This document shows positions 7,366 through 16,502 of a DNA stretch of 64,000 nt, one piece after another. The stretch is from Bacillota bacterium. Its GTDB lineage: Bacteria > Bacillota > Clostridia > Christensenellales > UMGS416. How positions within the stretch are numbered: the first letter of the stretch is position 1; each line of letters opens with the position of its first letter. Under the pieces are notes generated by a model that was given only the letters and a program-made list of their open reading frames with translations, was not told the origin of the DNA and searched no databases. The stretch is from assembly GCA_023435705.1 (NCBI GenBank), contig JAEYRH010000001.1:40977-104976 (forward strand), read 5' to 3'. The translations under genes and the position numbers were made by a program.

Positions 7366-9345
7366 ATGCCGGAATTCAAACTGAAGAGCAACTATCAGCC
7401 CACCGGCGACCAGCCCCAGGCCATCGAGGCCCTGGTGGATGGCGTGCAAAAGGGCTACCGTGACCAAGTGCTGCTTGGTGTTACCGGATCGGGCAAGACC
7501 TTCACGATGGCCAACATCATCGCCCAGTGTCGGCGGCCCGCGCTCATCATCGCCCACAACAAGACGCTGGCCGCTCAGCTCTGCGCCGAGTTCCGCGAGT
7601 TCTTCCCGGAGAATCGCGTGGAGTTCTTCGTGAGCTACTACGACTACTATCAGCCGGAGGCCTATATGCCGGCCTCTGACACCTATATCGAGAAGGAAAC
7701 GGACATCAACGAGGAGATTGAGAAGCTGCGGCATTCTGCCACGGCATCCATACTCGAACGGGATGACGTGATCATCGTGGCGTCAGTGTCCTGCATTTAT
7801 GGTCTGGGCAGCCCCAAGGAATACCTTGATATGTCCGTATCCCTGCGCCCTGGCATGGAGATCCGCCGCGAGAAATTGATAAGCAAGCTGATTGACATAC
7901 AATATGAACGCAATGATATTGAGTTTGCCAGGGGCACATTCCGCGTGCGGGGCGACGTACTTGAAATCTTTCCGTCTTTTTCCACCGACATTGCGATCCG
8001 CGTGGAATTCTTCGGCGATGAAGTGGAGCGCATCCTGGAGGTGCAGCCGCTCACAGGCAAGATCGTATCGCAATTGCAGCACACAGTGATCTTTCCTGCC
8101 ACACATTATGCCACCAGTAAGGAGAGCATTGAGGCAGGCATGAGTGTGATTGAGGAGGACCTGAAGAAGGAATGGCAGGCCTTCAAGGACGATGAAAAGC
8201 TCCTCGAAGCCCAGCGAATCATGCAGCGCACCCGGTATGACATGGAGATGCTGCGGGAGATCGGCTATTGCAACGGCATCGAGAACTACTCCCGCTATTT
8301 TGATGGGCGGCAGCCGGGCGAACCACCGTTCACGCTACTGGACTACTTCCCCAAGGGGTTCCTGCTCTTCATAGACGAGTCACACCGCACGGTGCCTCAG
8401 ATCCGCGGCATGTATGCCGGTGACCGCTCCCGCAAGGAAATGCTGGTGCAATACGGCTTTCGGATGCGATCGGCGTTTGACAACCGACCTTTGAAGTTCG
8501 ATGAGTTTCGCGATCGCGTCGGGCAGACTGTGTATGTCAGCGCCACGCCGGGGCCCTTTGAGCTGGATGTCTCCCAGCGGCTGGCCGAGCAGATCATTCG
8601 CCCCACGGGCCTCATCGATCCGGAGATCACCGTGCGCCCTGTAAAGAACCAGGTGGATGACCTGATTGGTGAAATCAAGGTGACGACCGATAAAGGGCAG
8701 CGCACACTGGTGACCACGTTGACCAAGAAGATGTCCGAGAGCCTGACGGACTACCTGAAGGAACTGAACGTCCGCTGTAAATATTTGCACTCAGACATTG
8801 ACACGATGGATCGCATGAAAATATTGCAACAGCTGCGAAAGGGCGAGTTTGACGTGCTGATCGGCATTAACCTGCTTCGTGAGGGGCTGGATCTGCCGGA
8901 AGTTGGGCTGGTAGCCGTGCTGGATGCCGACAAGGAGGGTTTCCTGCGGTCACAAACATCGTTGATCCAGACCATTGGCCGCGCCGCCCGCAATGTGGAT
9001 GGACGGGTGATCATGTATGCCGATGTGATGACCGACTCGTTGAAATACGCCATCGAAGAGACAAACCGCCGCCGTGCAATCCAGCAGCAATACAATGAGG
9101 AGCATGGCATTACGCCGCAGAGCATTCAGAAAGTGATTCATGACATCATGGAGATCACGAGCTCGGTGGATGTGGGCGAGAACCTGAAGGACAACCTGGA
9201 CTTCATCAGGGAATCAACAATGGATCCCAAGGCTCTGATGAGGAAGCTGGAAAAGGAAATGAAGGTCGCTGCCGACGAGCTCGATTTCGAGCGGGCGGCG
9301 AGGATCAGAGACAAGATCTACAAGCTGAGGGAAGAGATGAAGTAG
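7366..9345 (+). CDS. uvrB: Excinuclease ABC subunit B
   Basis: Damage-verifying helicase-like subunit of nucleotide excision repair, 659 residues, full family length. Walker A GVTGSGKT at 38-45; the beta-hairpin YYDYYQPEAYMP (about 92-103) that clamps DNA; the DESH box in LLFIDESHRT; helicase motifs including QTIGRAARN; and a C-terminal UVR domain (EKEMKVAADELDFERAARIRD) that contacts UvrA/UvrC. The ATG has AGGAGG 7 bases upstream. Preceded by an SOS box and followed, after a repeat-borne hairpin, by uvrA. Confidence 0.98.
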   Translation: MPEFKLKSNYQPTGDQPQAIEALVDGVQKGYRDQVLLGVTGSGKTFTMANIIAQCRRPALIIAHNKTLAAQLCAEFREFFPENRVEFFVSYYDYYQPEAYMPASDTYIEKETDINEEIEKLRHSATASILERDDVIIVASVSCIYGLGSPKEYLDMSVSLRPGMEIRREKLISKLIDIQYERNDIEFARGTFRVRGDVLEIFPSFSTDIAIRVEFFGDEVERILEVQPLTGKIVSQLQHTVIFPATHYATSKESIEAGMSVIEEDLKKEWQAFKDDEKLLEAQRIMQRTRYDMEMLREIGYCNGIENYSRYFDGRQPGEPPFTLLDYFPKGFLLFIDESHRTVPQIRGMYAGDRSRKEMLVQYGFRMRSAFDNRPLKFDEFRDRVGQTVYVSATPGPFELDVSQRLAEQIIRPTGLIDPEITVRPVKNQVDDLIGEIKVTTDKGQRTLVTTLTKKMSESLTDYLKELNVRCKYLHSDIDTMDRMKILQQLRKGEFDVLIGINLLREGLDLPEVGLVAVLDADKEGFLRSQTSLIQTIGRAARNVDGRVIMYADVMTDSLKYAIEETNRRRAIQQQYNEEHGITPQSIQKVIHDIMEITSSVDVGENLKDNLDFIRESTMDPKALMRKLEKEMKVAADELDFERAARIRDKIYKLREEMK

Positions 9346-9366
9346 CTTACTAGCCCTCACCCCCAA

Positions 9367-9396
9367 CCCCCTCTCCCAGGGGATTGGGAGAGGGGG
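9367..9396. terminator. Hairpin between uvrB and uvrA (repeat module A)
   Basis: CCCCCTCTCCCA (9367-9378) pairs with TGGGAGAGGGGG (9385-9396), the same stem as the topoisomerase terminator at 3927. Only CAATATTTCT follows, so termination would be partial and read-through into uvrA is possible. Confidence 0.55.
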
Positions 9397-9406
9397 CAAT
9401 ATTTCT

Positions 9407-9461
9407 ATGGGGGCTTCGCCCCCAATCCCCCAGTAGGGGCCGGGCTCCGTCTCGGCCCGAA
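9407..9461. repeat. GC-rich interspersed repeat, module B, third copy
   Basis: ATGGGGGCTTCGCCCCCAAT, then CCCAGTAGGGGCCGGGCTCCG and CGGCCCGAA, nearly the same as 3968-4029. Modules A and B come in the same order and orientation in both places, so they may be one composite element of about 100 bases. Confidence 0.7.
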
Positions 9462-9493
9462 CGCGTCGAATTCTATTCACCGGAGATAAACCA

Positions 9494-12313
9494 ATGCGCG
9501 ATACCATTTTTGTCAAAGGTGCCCGCGAGCACAACCTGAAGAACGTTGATCTCGAAATCCCACGCAACAAACTTGTTGTGTTCACAGGGCTATCGGGCTC
9601 CGGCAAAAGCTCGCTGGCGTTCGATACGATTTATGCCGAGGGCCAGAGGCGCTATGTGGAGAGCCTTTCAGCCTATGCCCGGCAGTTTTTGGGCCAGATG
9701 GAGAAGCCCGATGTAGACTACATCGACGGCCTTTCGCCGGCCATCTCCATCGACCAGAAGACGACCAGCCGCAACCCACGATCCACCGTGGGCACCGTCA
9801 CGGAGATCTATGATTATCTGAGGCTCTTGTATGCCCGCACTGGAATCCCCCATTGCCACAAGTGCGGCAAGGAGATCCGCCAGCAAACCGTGGATGAAAT
9901 GGTGGATCGTGTGTTGGCACTGGGGGAGGGCACACGATTCTCTGTGATGGCGCCGGTTGTGCGGGGCCGCAAGGGCGAGTTCCAGAAGCTGCTGAGCGCG
10001 CTGTCCAAAGACGGCTATGTGCGCGTGCGCGTCAACGGTGAGCTGCGGGAGCTGTCTGAGGAAATCAAGCTGGACAAGCAGAAAAAGCATAACATCGAGG
10101 TCGTGGTAGACCGCCTGATCGTGCGCGACGGCATGCGCACCCGCCTCAACGACTCGCTGGAAACGTCTCTCAAACTGGCCGAAGGGCTTGTACTCATCGC
10201 TGTGGAAGATGGCGAGGAGCTGATGTTCAGCGCCAATTACTCCTGCTCTGACTGTGGTGTCAGTATCCCCGACCTGGAGCCACGCATGTTCTCCTTCAAT
10301 AACCCATTCGGCGCCTGTCCCACCTGCGCCGGCTTGGGCACTCTCATGAAGATCGACCCTGAGATGGTGATCCCCAACCCCAAAATGAGCCTTTACGACG
10401 GTGCGATCCAGGCCGGCGGCTGGCAAACGAGCTCCAGCGATGGCATGGCCGGCATGTTTTTGCGAAGCCTCGGCAAGCAATTCGGTTTTGACATCAAGCT
10501 GCCCTGGGCAGAACTGCCGCAGGAGGCGAAGAACATCGTGCTCTACGGCACCGGTGACAAGCGCGTAACGATCGAGTACACCCGAGAATATGGTTCCGGC
10601 ACCTACTCGGTGCCCTTTGAGGGCGTCATCAACGGCCTGGAGCGGCGCTACAAGGAAACCAAGTCGCAGGGCATGAAGGAATACTACGAGTCTCTCATGA
10701 GCAAGGTGAAGTGCCCGGACTGCCGCGGCGAGCGCCTGCGCCCCGAATCGCTGGCTGTCACCGTGGGCGGCGCATCCATTTCCCATATGGCTGAAATGGC
10801 TGTTGTTGAGGTGCGCGATTTCCTCAAGGGCATCCGGATGAGCGAGAAGAACACCATGATTGCAAGCCAGATCGTGAAGGAAATTGATTCCCGGCTGGGC
10901 TTTTTGGCTGACGTAGGCCTGGACTATCTCACGCTTTCCCGTGCGGCGGCGTCGCTTTCCGGCGGCGAAGCCCAACGTATCCGTTTGGCCACGCAGATTG
11001 GTTCCTCCCTCATGGGCGTGCTCTACATCCTGGATGAGCCCAGTATCGGCCTTCACCAGCGAGACAACAGGCGGCTGCTCAATACGCTGCAGCACCTGAA
11101 AGGCCTTGGCAACACGTTGATTGTTGTGGAGCACGATGAGGAGACAATGCATGAGGCCGATTGGATTGTGGACATTGGCCCCGGCCCTGGCATCCACGGC
11201 GGGCAGATCATCGCGCAGGGCACCGCAAAGGAAATCTGCAAAGACCCCAATTCGGTCACCGGCCAGTACTTATCAGGCCGCAAGAAAATCCAGCTGCCAG
11301 CGGTGCGCCGCCAACCCAACGGCAAGTGGCTCAACATTCTGGGCGCGCGGGAAAACAACCTGAAGAATGTGGACGCCGCGATCCCGCTAGGTGTGTTCAC
11401 CTGCATCACCGGCGTGTCCGGCTCCGGCAAGAGCTCGCTCATCAATGAGATCCTCTACAAGGCGCTGGCCCGAGACCTCAACCGCGCCCACACCAAGCCC
11501 GGCGCCCATGAAAGCATGACGGGTCTGGAGCACCTGGACAAAGTCATCGACATCGACCAGAGCCCCATTGGCCGTACACCGCGCTCGAACCCGGCCACCT
11601 ATACCGGCGTGTTTGACCTGATCCGCCAGGTGTTTGCGCAGACACCCGACGCCAAGCAGCGTGGATACAAAGAAAACCGGTTCAGCTTCAATGTGAAGGG
11701 TGGCCGCTGCGAGGCCTGTGGCGGCGACGGCCTGATCAAGATTGAGATGCACTTCCTGCCGGATGTCTATGTGCCATGCGAAGTGTGCGGCGGCAAGCGC
11801 TACAACCGCGAGACCCTTGAGGTTCATTACAAGGGCAAGAGCATCTACGACGTTCTGGAAATGACCGTGGAGGATGCGTTGACCTACTTTGAGAACCAGC
11901 CCCGCATCCTTCCCAAGCTGCAGACGCTGTTCGATGTAGGGCTTGGCTACATCAAGCTGGGCCAGCCCAGCACGCAGCTCTCCGGCGGCGAGGCCCAGCG
12001 CATCAAGCTGGCTACGGAGCTTTCCCGCAAGAGCACCGGGCGCACGCTTTACATCCTGGATGAACCCACTACGGGCCTGCATATGGCAGACGTGGAGAAG
12101 CTCATTTCCATCCTGCAGACCTTGGCCGACGGCGGCAACACGGTGGTTGTGATTGAGCACAACCTGGATGTGATCAAGACTGCTGACTGGATCATCGACC
12201 TGGGGCCGGAGGGCGGCGACCGGGGCGGGCAGATTATCGCTCTTGGCACACCGGAAGAGGTTGCCAGGGTGGAGGGGAGCTATACGGGGCAGTATTTGAA
12301 GCAGGTGCTGTAG
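9494..12313 (+). CDS. uvrA: Excinuclease ABC subunit A
   Basis: Damage-recognition ATPase of nucleotide excision repair, 939 residues, family length. Two ABC modules: Walker A GLSGSGKSS near 31-39 and GVSGSGKSS near 638; signature LSGGEAQRIRLA and LSGGEAQRIKLA. Zinc-binding Cys pairs are seen in CHKCG, CSDCG/CPTCAG and CEACGG/CEVCGG. The ATG has CGGAGA upstream. Probably read from the uvrB promoter through the weak hairpin, or from a promoter inside 9397-9490 that I cannot define. Confidence 0.98.
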   Translation: MRDTIFVKGAREHNLKNVDLEIPRNKLVVFTGLSGSGKSSLAFDTIYAEGQRRYVESLSAYARQFLGQMEKPDVDYIDGLSPAISIDQKTTSRNPRSTVGTVTEIYDYLRLLYARTGIPHCHKCGKEIRQQTVDEMVDRVLALGEGTRFSVMAPVVRGRKGEFQKLLSALSKDGYVRVRVNGELRELSEEIKLDKQKKHNIEVVVDRLIVRDGMRTRLNDSLETSLKLAEGLVLIAVEDGEELMFSANYSCSDCGVSIPDLEPRMFSFNNPFGACPTCAGLGTLMKIDPEMVIPNPKMSLYDGAIQAGGWQTSSSDGMAGMFLRSLGKQFGFDIKLPWAELPQEAKNIVLYGTGDKRVTIEYTREYGSGTYSVPFEGVINGLERRYKETKSQGMKEYYESLMSKVKCPDCRGERLRPESLAVTVGGASISHMAEMAVVEVRDFLKGIRMSEKNTMIASQIVKEIDSRLGFLADVGLDYLTLSRAAASLSGGEAQRIRLATQIGSSLMGVLYILDEPSIGLHQRDNRRLLNTLQHLKGLGNTLIVVEHDEETMHEADWIVDIGPGPGIHGGQIIAQGTAKEICKDPNSVTGQYLSGRKKIQLPAVRRQPNGKWLNILGARENNLKNVDAAIPLGVFTCITGVSGSGKSSLINEILYKALARDLNRAHTKPGAHESMTGLEHLDKVIDIDQSPIGRTPRSNPATYTGVFDLIRQVFAQTPDAKQRGYKENRFSFNVKGGRCEACGGDGLIKIEMHFLPDVYVPCEVCGGKRYNRETLEVHYKGKSIYDVLEMTVEDALTYFENQPRILPKLQTLFDVGLGYIKLGQPSTQLSGGEAQRIKLATELSRKSTGRTLYILDEPTTGLHMADVEKLISILQTLADGGNTVVVIEHNLDVIKTADWIIDLGPEGGDRGGQIIALGTPEEVARVEGSYTGQYLKQVL

Positions 12314-12320
12314 TTTCTAC

Positions 12321-13385
12321 TTACAGCGGGATAGAAAGGACTACAGTGAAAATACATTGTAGTCCTCTTTCTTTTACCTTCACATTATCATAAGCACTTA
12401 TGGAAATTTCAATGCCATTAACTTCACAAACTTTCTTTGCTAAGAACAGACCTAAACCAGAGCCAGCTATTTTAGATTCTTTAGCTAATCTTCCACGGAA
12501 CCCTTTTGTAAATAGAAGAGCAAGTTCATCATTACTAACAGATGGCCCTGTAGATTCTATAGTTACTACCAGTTTATCTGTGGCTTCAAAAAAGTATATG
12601 TTGACATTACCTCGTTGGGGAGAGTACTTGATTGCATTGTCAATTATTATGAATGGAACGAGCTCGAAACTATCATATACCCTCGGTGTTCGGGAAGGAG
12701 TATACTCATTCATATCTATACGCATGTGTTTTTCTGCTGCGCGCGAGCCTAGGCACATCCGTATTTTGTCGAATATCTTGAATATATTTCTATTTTGTTT
12801 TTGGCCTAACGACAATCCTTCTGGATTGTCCAGTGCTTGATACATCTCATATCTTAATGAAATAAGTTGACTTATTGCGTAGCAGTTTGTTGCATATCCT
12901 TCCATCTCTTTAAAATTAACCATATATGAAGAATCAACTAGCTTCTTGTTAAGTACATAGGACATATGTTGTGAGTGATGAATAATTTGTGCGTTCAAGT
13001 TCTTTGTTTCATGTAAAGTTTGATTAATGTATTCTGCCAATTCTACAATCTTAGAGGCTTGCCTTATTTGAGTCTCTGAACTATCAATTAGTCGTAGATA
13101 GTCAGATTGTTTGAATTTGATCATTTTCTCGCTAGCAAGTAACTTATTCCTAACAAAGTTTGATTTGCATAATTCCGCTATATACAGTGATGTATAAATT
13201 GTGTTGCTACTAGATTTATATGAGTAGAATCCATATGGGCACTGTTGAAATCTCCCGCAATCAAGGTTCTGGTAAAATTTGTGACAGTCATCCCTTCTTT
13301 TACTACAAAATGATAAGCAGGCTAATAATAGTCCGTCTTTTACTTGATCATTCTTATATGTAGGAAGGAGTGTCATAATATTCAC
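12321..13385 (-). CDS. Cys-rich sensor histidine kinase-like protein
   Basis: 354 residues, AT-rich and unlike its neighbours. The N-terminal region has five Cys, C23-x3-C27-x6-C34-x8-C43-x5-C49, ending in CPYGF, which looks like a metal or Fe-S site. A helical segment with HHSQHM (about 140) may hold the phospho-His but has no standard H-box. The C-terminal HATPase has an N-box in IIIDNAIKYSP and a G2-box in GSGLGLFLAKKV; the G1 position reads STGPSVS instead of DNGxG. No transmembrane segment is seen, so it is probably cytosolic. GTG start overlaps the receiver gene's stop in GTGA. Kinase activity is likely but unproven; the signal is unknown. Confidence 0.8.
   Translation of the reverse strand: MNIMTLLPTYKNDQVKDGLLLACLSFCSKRRDDCHKFYQNLDCGRFQQCPYGFYSYKSSSNTIYTSLYIAELCKSNFVRNKLLASEKMIKFKQSDYLRLIDSSETQIRQASKIVELAEYINQTLHETKNLNAQIIHHSQHMSYVLNKKLVDSSYMVNFKEMEGYATNCYAISQLISLRYEMYQALDNPEGLSLGQKQNRNIFKIFDKIRMCLGSRAAEKHMRIDMNEYTPSRTPRVYDSFELVPFIIIDNAIKYSPQRGNVNIYFFEATDKLVVTIESTGPSVSNDELALLFTKGFRGRLAKESKIAGSGLGLFLAKKVCEVNGIEISISAYDNVKVKERGLQCIFTVVLSIPL
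12338..12372. terminator. uvrA terminator lying inside the end of the kinase gene
   Basis: AGGACTACA (12338-12346) pairs with TGTAGTCCT (12358-12366), followed by CTTTCTTTT on the plus strand. uvrA ends at 12313 and the convergent kinase ends at 12321, so the hairpin is encoded in the last codons of the kinase. Confidence 0.65.
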
Positions 13386-14044
13386 ACCTTAACTAGATTA
13401 ATAACTTCAACACTAAAGGAGACAATATCAAAGATTGTCTTCCATGTTGATAAATCCATTTTTATTCCTTTGTTCATATTGATTAACCTATCGGATTGAT
13501 TTGTTAAGTATGAATCAACGAAATTATTCTCAACTAGTCTCATACGGAGTTTGCTACAACCAGCAAGTTTTAGTTGTTGTTCAAGTTTGTTCCAAAGTTG
13601 ATATGGACTCAGCAGGTTGTATATTTTGTCATCGAGTCTTGCAACCCACTCATCAAACACAGTGCTTTTATTTATAACATCATCAGCAATACGTAAATAA
13701 TCATGTGCATTTGCATCATACTTACTTGCTGTATATGCTATAACAACAGTATCAGGTTTATACTTCTTAATCTCCCTAATCACAAATGCACCTTGATGTT
13801 CTTTACTGAGCTCTACTCCTACACCCTTGATATCGCAAAGTACAATTCTATAGCTGTCTATGTCTGATATCGATTTTACGTCATTTTGCTTTGATATTTT
13901 ATAACCTAATCTCCGGAGATTATCTAAATAGAAAAAATCTTCATCATCAATAACTAATATATGAATATGCTGTCTATATAAAGAAATCTGATTCTTAATT
14001 TTGTCGTCGTATTGCTGTAACGAGGATACTTTTTTAAGGAACAT
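13382..14044 (-). CDS. Receiver-domain response regulator without a recognised output domain
   Basis: 220 residues, AT-rich. The receiver domain (about 27-140) has the acidic pair D33-D34, phospho-acceptor D71 in VLCDIKG, the switch Thr T105 in AYTASK, and Lys K126 in VINKST, so it should be phosphorylatable. The remaining 80 residues show no DNA-binding or enzymatic motif; they end in a hydrophobic stretch around IFDIVSFSVEVINLV, which may pack on a membrane or partner. It precedes and is coupled (GTGA overlap) to the histidine kinase. SD GGGGGA upstream of the ATG. The output of the pair is unknown. Confidence 0.82.
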   Translation of the reverse strand: MFLKKVSSLQQYDDKIKNQISLYRQHIHILVIDDEDFFYLDNLRRLGYKISKQNDVKSISDIDSYRIVLCDIKGVGVELSKEHQGAFVIREIKKYKPDTVVIAYTASKYDANAHDYLRIADDVINKSTVFDEWVARLDDKIYNLLSPYQLWNKLEQQLKLAGCSKLRMRLVENNFVDSYLTNQSDRLINMNKGIKMDLSTWKTIFDIVSFSVEVINLVKV

Positions 14045-14073
14045 TTTTCCCCCAAAACCATTATTATAATTTG

Positions 14074-14101
14074 ATTATACTCATATGTTGTCGAATTACA
14101 A
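14074..14101 (-). promoter_or_regulatory. Promoter of the receiver/kinase operon
   Basis: On the minus strand TTGTAA (14101-14096), a 16-base spacer and TATAAT (14079-14074), 30 bases before the receiver ATG. A second TATAAT-like sequence lies at 14068-14063. Between here and the S9 peptidase a hairpin, CTCCTCTC with GAGAGGAG around 14145-14170, marks the edge of the AT-rich segment. Confidence 0.6.
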
Positions 14102-14283
14102 TATCTGCTTTTTATGGTAGACAACTAGATATAGCCTATCTCCTCTCGCATTTATGAGAGAGGAGGGGGAAGTACTTTTGAAGAGAGTAGTTCTGAATAA
14201 GTGAGTGCCTTGTGCTCCCCCCACATTTGTTGTATCCTCTCCATATCCGAATATCGCCAATTCTCACTTTTTTTGGAGGAACC

Positions 14284-16380
14284 ATGAAACCCACTCTGAA
14301 AAAGCTGATTCCGGTTATCATTGCGCTCATCCTGATCGCCACGCTTCCATTGTCCGGGTGCGGCAGGATCATCACCGTTGTCAACCGCGTGGTGGATAAT
14401 GTACGCGACCGGCTGCTCAACACGGGAACCGTGGCGCCCCGCCGCACAGATTCATTGGAGACCGCCAGTCCCTCTGATTCTCTGAAGACGAGCAGGCCCG
14501 GCACCGGCGTGGGACAGCCCGACTTGATTCCGTTGGACGATATTTTTGCGCCCACGGAATACACTGACCCGGCAATCTCCGCTGACGGCAAATACCTGCT
14601 TTACCGCCACATCCTGCCGAACAACCGCGGCGACAGCGTGGTCGTGATGGATGTTTCCACCGGCAAGGAGCATGCTGTACCCTATCCGGAGGGGGCCAGC
14701 GGCATCCCATACTTTGACTGGGCTGGTGATGGCCGCCATGTGATCTTTATGATCGACAACGGAGGCGATGAGAACTATAGCCTTTACTCGGTGGATATCG
14801 AGACCAGAGATTCGACGACGCTGTACAGTAAGTCCGGTGCGACTGCATATCTGGTTGCGACAGATGACAACAATCCAAACGGCATCTTCTTTCAAACAAA
14901 CGGCCGTGACGGGCAGGTGTTCGACCTGTATTGGTGCGACATCACAACCGGTGAGACCGAGCTCATCATGGAAAACCCCGGCGATGTGTCTGCCTGGTAT
15001 CTGGACCGCGACGGCAAGTGCCGCATGGCCAAGGTTTTGGATAGTGAGGGCGGTGAGAGCCTGCTCTATAAAAAGACCGCCGGCTCCGACTCTGCCGCCT
15101 TCATCCGGTCCGATTGGAAGGAAATCCTCCATTGGGACTATGAAGACGCGGAAACGAGTGGTTTTTTTGGCTTCTCCATGGATGGTAAGAGGATCCAGTA
15201 TTCCGACTCCACCGGGCGCAACACCGCCGCCATCATGGAGATGGATCTTGCCACCGGAAAGACCACGTTGATCGACTCCGACCCGGTTTATGATGCCGAG
15301 AGCATTTGGACCGACATCAAGAAGGATCGGGTAACCGCTGTGCGGTATAACCGGGAGCGCAGCGAATGGAAGGCGCTTGAGCAAGACATCGGTGATGAGC
15401 TTGATTATGTGGCGTCGCTCAGCGACGGTGACTTCGGCTTTTCTTCCACCAGCCGTGATGACAAATACTGGGTGGTCTGGTTCGAGAGCGACACAAAGGG
15501 CCGCTCCTGGTATTATGTGGACATTGAGAACCACAAGAGCAGATTTCTATTCCAACAGACGCCGGTGCTTTCTCAATATGAGTTCGCGCCGATGGAGCCC
15601 TTCACCTACACAGCTTCCGATGGCTTGATAATCCACGGCTACGCAACTTTTCCAGTGGGTTCGGAGAGTACAAACCTGCCGATGGTGCTCTATGTGCATG
15701 GTGGGCCTAAAGCCCGAGACAGTTGGGGGTTCAATGGAGAGGTGCAGTGGCTTGCCAACCGGGGCTACCTGGTGGTGCAGGTGAACTTCCGCGGCAGCAC
15801 CGGCTACGGCAAGGACTTTGTAAAGGCTGGCGACCGGGAGTGGGGCGGCAAGATGCAGCAAGACCTCACCGACGCGGTGAATTGGTCAGTGGAGCAAGGA
15901 TTCGCTGACAAAAACCATGTCGCAATCATGGGCGCATCCTATGGCGGATATGCGGCGCTGGCCGGTGCAGCCTTCACGCCCGATGTGTATGCCTGCGCGG
16001 TGGATATGTTTGGGCCGTCCAGCCTGATCACACTGGTGGAGAATTCGCCGACCTACTGGAAACCGCAGCTGGTTCAGCTTTACCAGTCAATCGGTGATCC
16101 GGCCAAGGATGAGGAATTCATGAAATCGCGCTCACCACTTTATCATGCAGAGAACATCAAGATTCCTGTGCTCATTGCCCAAGGAGGCAACGATGTGCGC
16201 GTGCCCAAGCAGGAGTCGGAGCAGATGGTCGCGGCGATGAAGGAGCGCGACCTGGATGTGGAATACATGTATTTCCCCAATGCCGGCCATGGATTCAACA
16301 CCACAGAGGACTACATGCAGTTCTTTTCCCGCCTGCAGGACTTTCTAGCCGAGCATATCGGTGGCAGGGCGGAGGACTAA
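14284..16380 (+). CDS. S9 family prolyl-oligopeptidase-like lipoprotein
   Basis: Secreted, lipid-anchored serine peptidase of 698 residues. A signal peptide with lipobox LSGC puts the acylated Cys at about 26. Residues 80-430 form a TolB/WD-like beta-propeller; the C-terminal alpha/beta hydrolase has the nucleophile in GASYGGYA (about Ser552), Asp in GGNDVRVP (about 637) and His in NAGHGF (about 669). Start chosen at 14284 because TTGGAGGAA lies 4 bases upstream; the longer frame has no ribosome site. Probably cleaves peptides outside the membrane. Stands alone, with a terminator after it. Confidence 0.92.
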   Translation: MKPTLKKLIPVIIALILIATLPLSGCGRIITVVNRVVDNVRDRLLNTGTVAPRRTDSLETASPSDSLKTSRPGTGVGQPDLIPLDDIFAPTEYTDPAISADGKYLLYRHILPNNRGDSVVVMDVSTGKEHAVPYPEGASGIPYFDWAGDGRHVIFMIDNGGDENYSLYSVDIETRDSTTLYSKSGATAYLVATDDNNPNGIFFQTNGRDGQVFDLYWCDITTGETELIMENPGDVSAWYLDRDGKCRMAKVLDSEGGESLLYKKTAGSDSAAFIRSDWKEILHWDYEDAETSGFFGFSMDGKRIQYSDSTGRNTAAIMEMDLATGKTTLIDSDPVYDAESIWTDIKKDRVTAVRYNRERSEWKALEQDIGDELDYVASLSDGDFGFSSTSRDDKYWVVWFESDTKGRSWYYVDIENHKSRFLFQQTPVLSQYEFAPMEPFTYTASDGLIIHGYATFPVGSESTNLPMVLYVHGGPKARDSWGFNGEVQWLANRGYLVVQVNFRGSTGYGKDFVKAGDREWGGKMQQDLTDAVNWSVEQGFADKNHVAIMGASYGGYAALAGAAFTPDVYACAVDMFGPSSLITLVENSPTYWKPQLVQLYQSIGDPAKDEEFMKSRSPLYHAENIKIPVLIAQGGNDVRVPKQESEQMVAAMKERDLDVEYMYFPNAGHGFNTTEDYMQFFSRLQDFLAEHIGGRAED

Positions 16381-16424
16381 CCCTAAAAAGAGCAAAGACA
16401 CTCATCCCAATAAGAATACCATGG

Positions 16425-16460
16425 AGAAGCGGTGCTTTGTATAAGCACTGCTTCTTTTAT
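16425..16460 (+). terminator. Terminator after the S9 peptidase
   Basis: AGAAGCGGTGCTT pairs with AAGCACTGCTTCT (16425-16437 with 16443-16455, one mismatch), then TTTAT. Confidence 0.75.
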
Positions 16461-16502
16461 GCTATGATATTGTTATTTATATGATCAGGAGAGAAATCGC
16501 AA

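Noticed and set aside
9668..11197. 509-codon open frame antisense to uvrA
   Set aside because: Lies wholly over uvrA, no ribosome site or motif; GC-rich coding DNA often leaves the reverse frame open.
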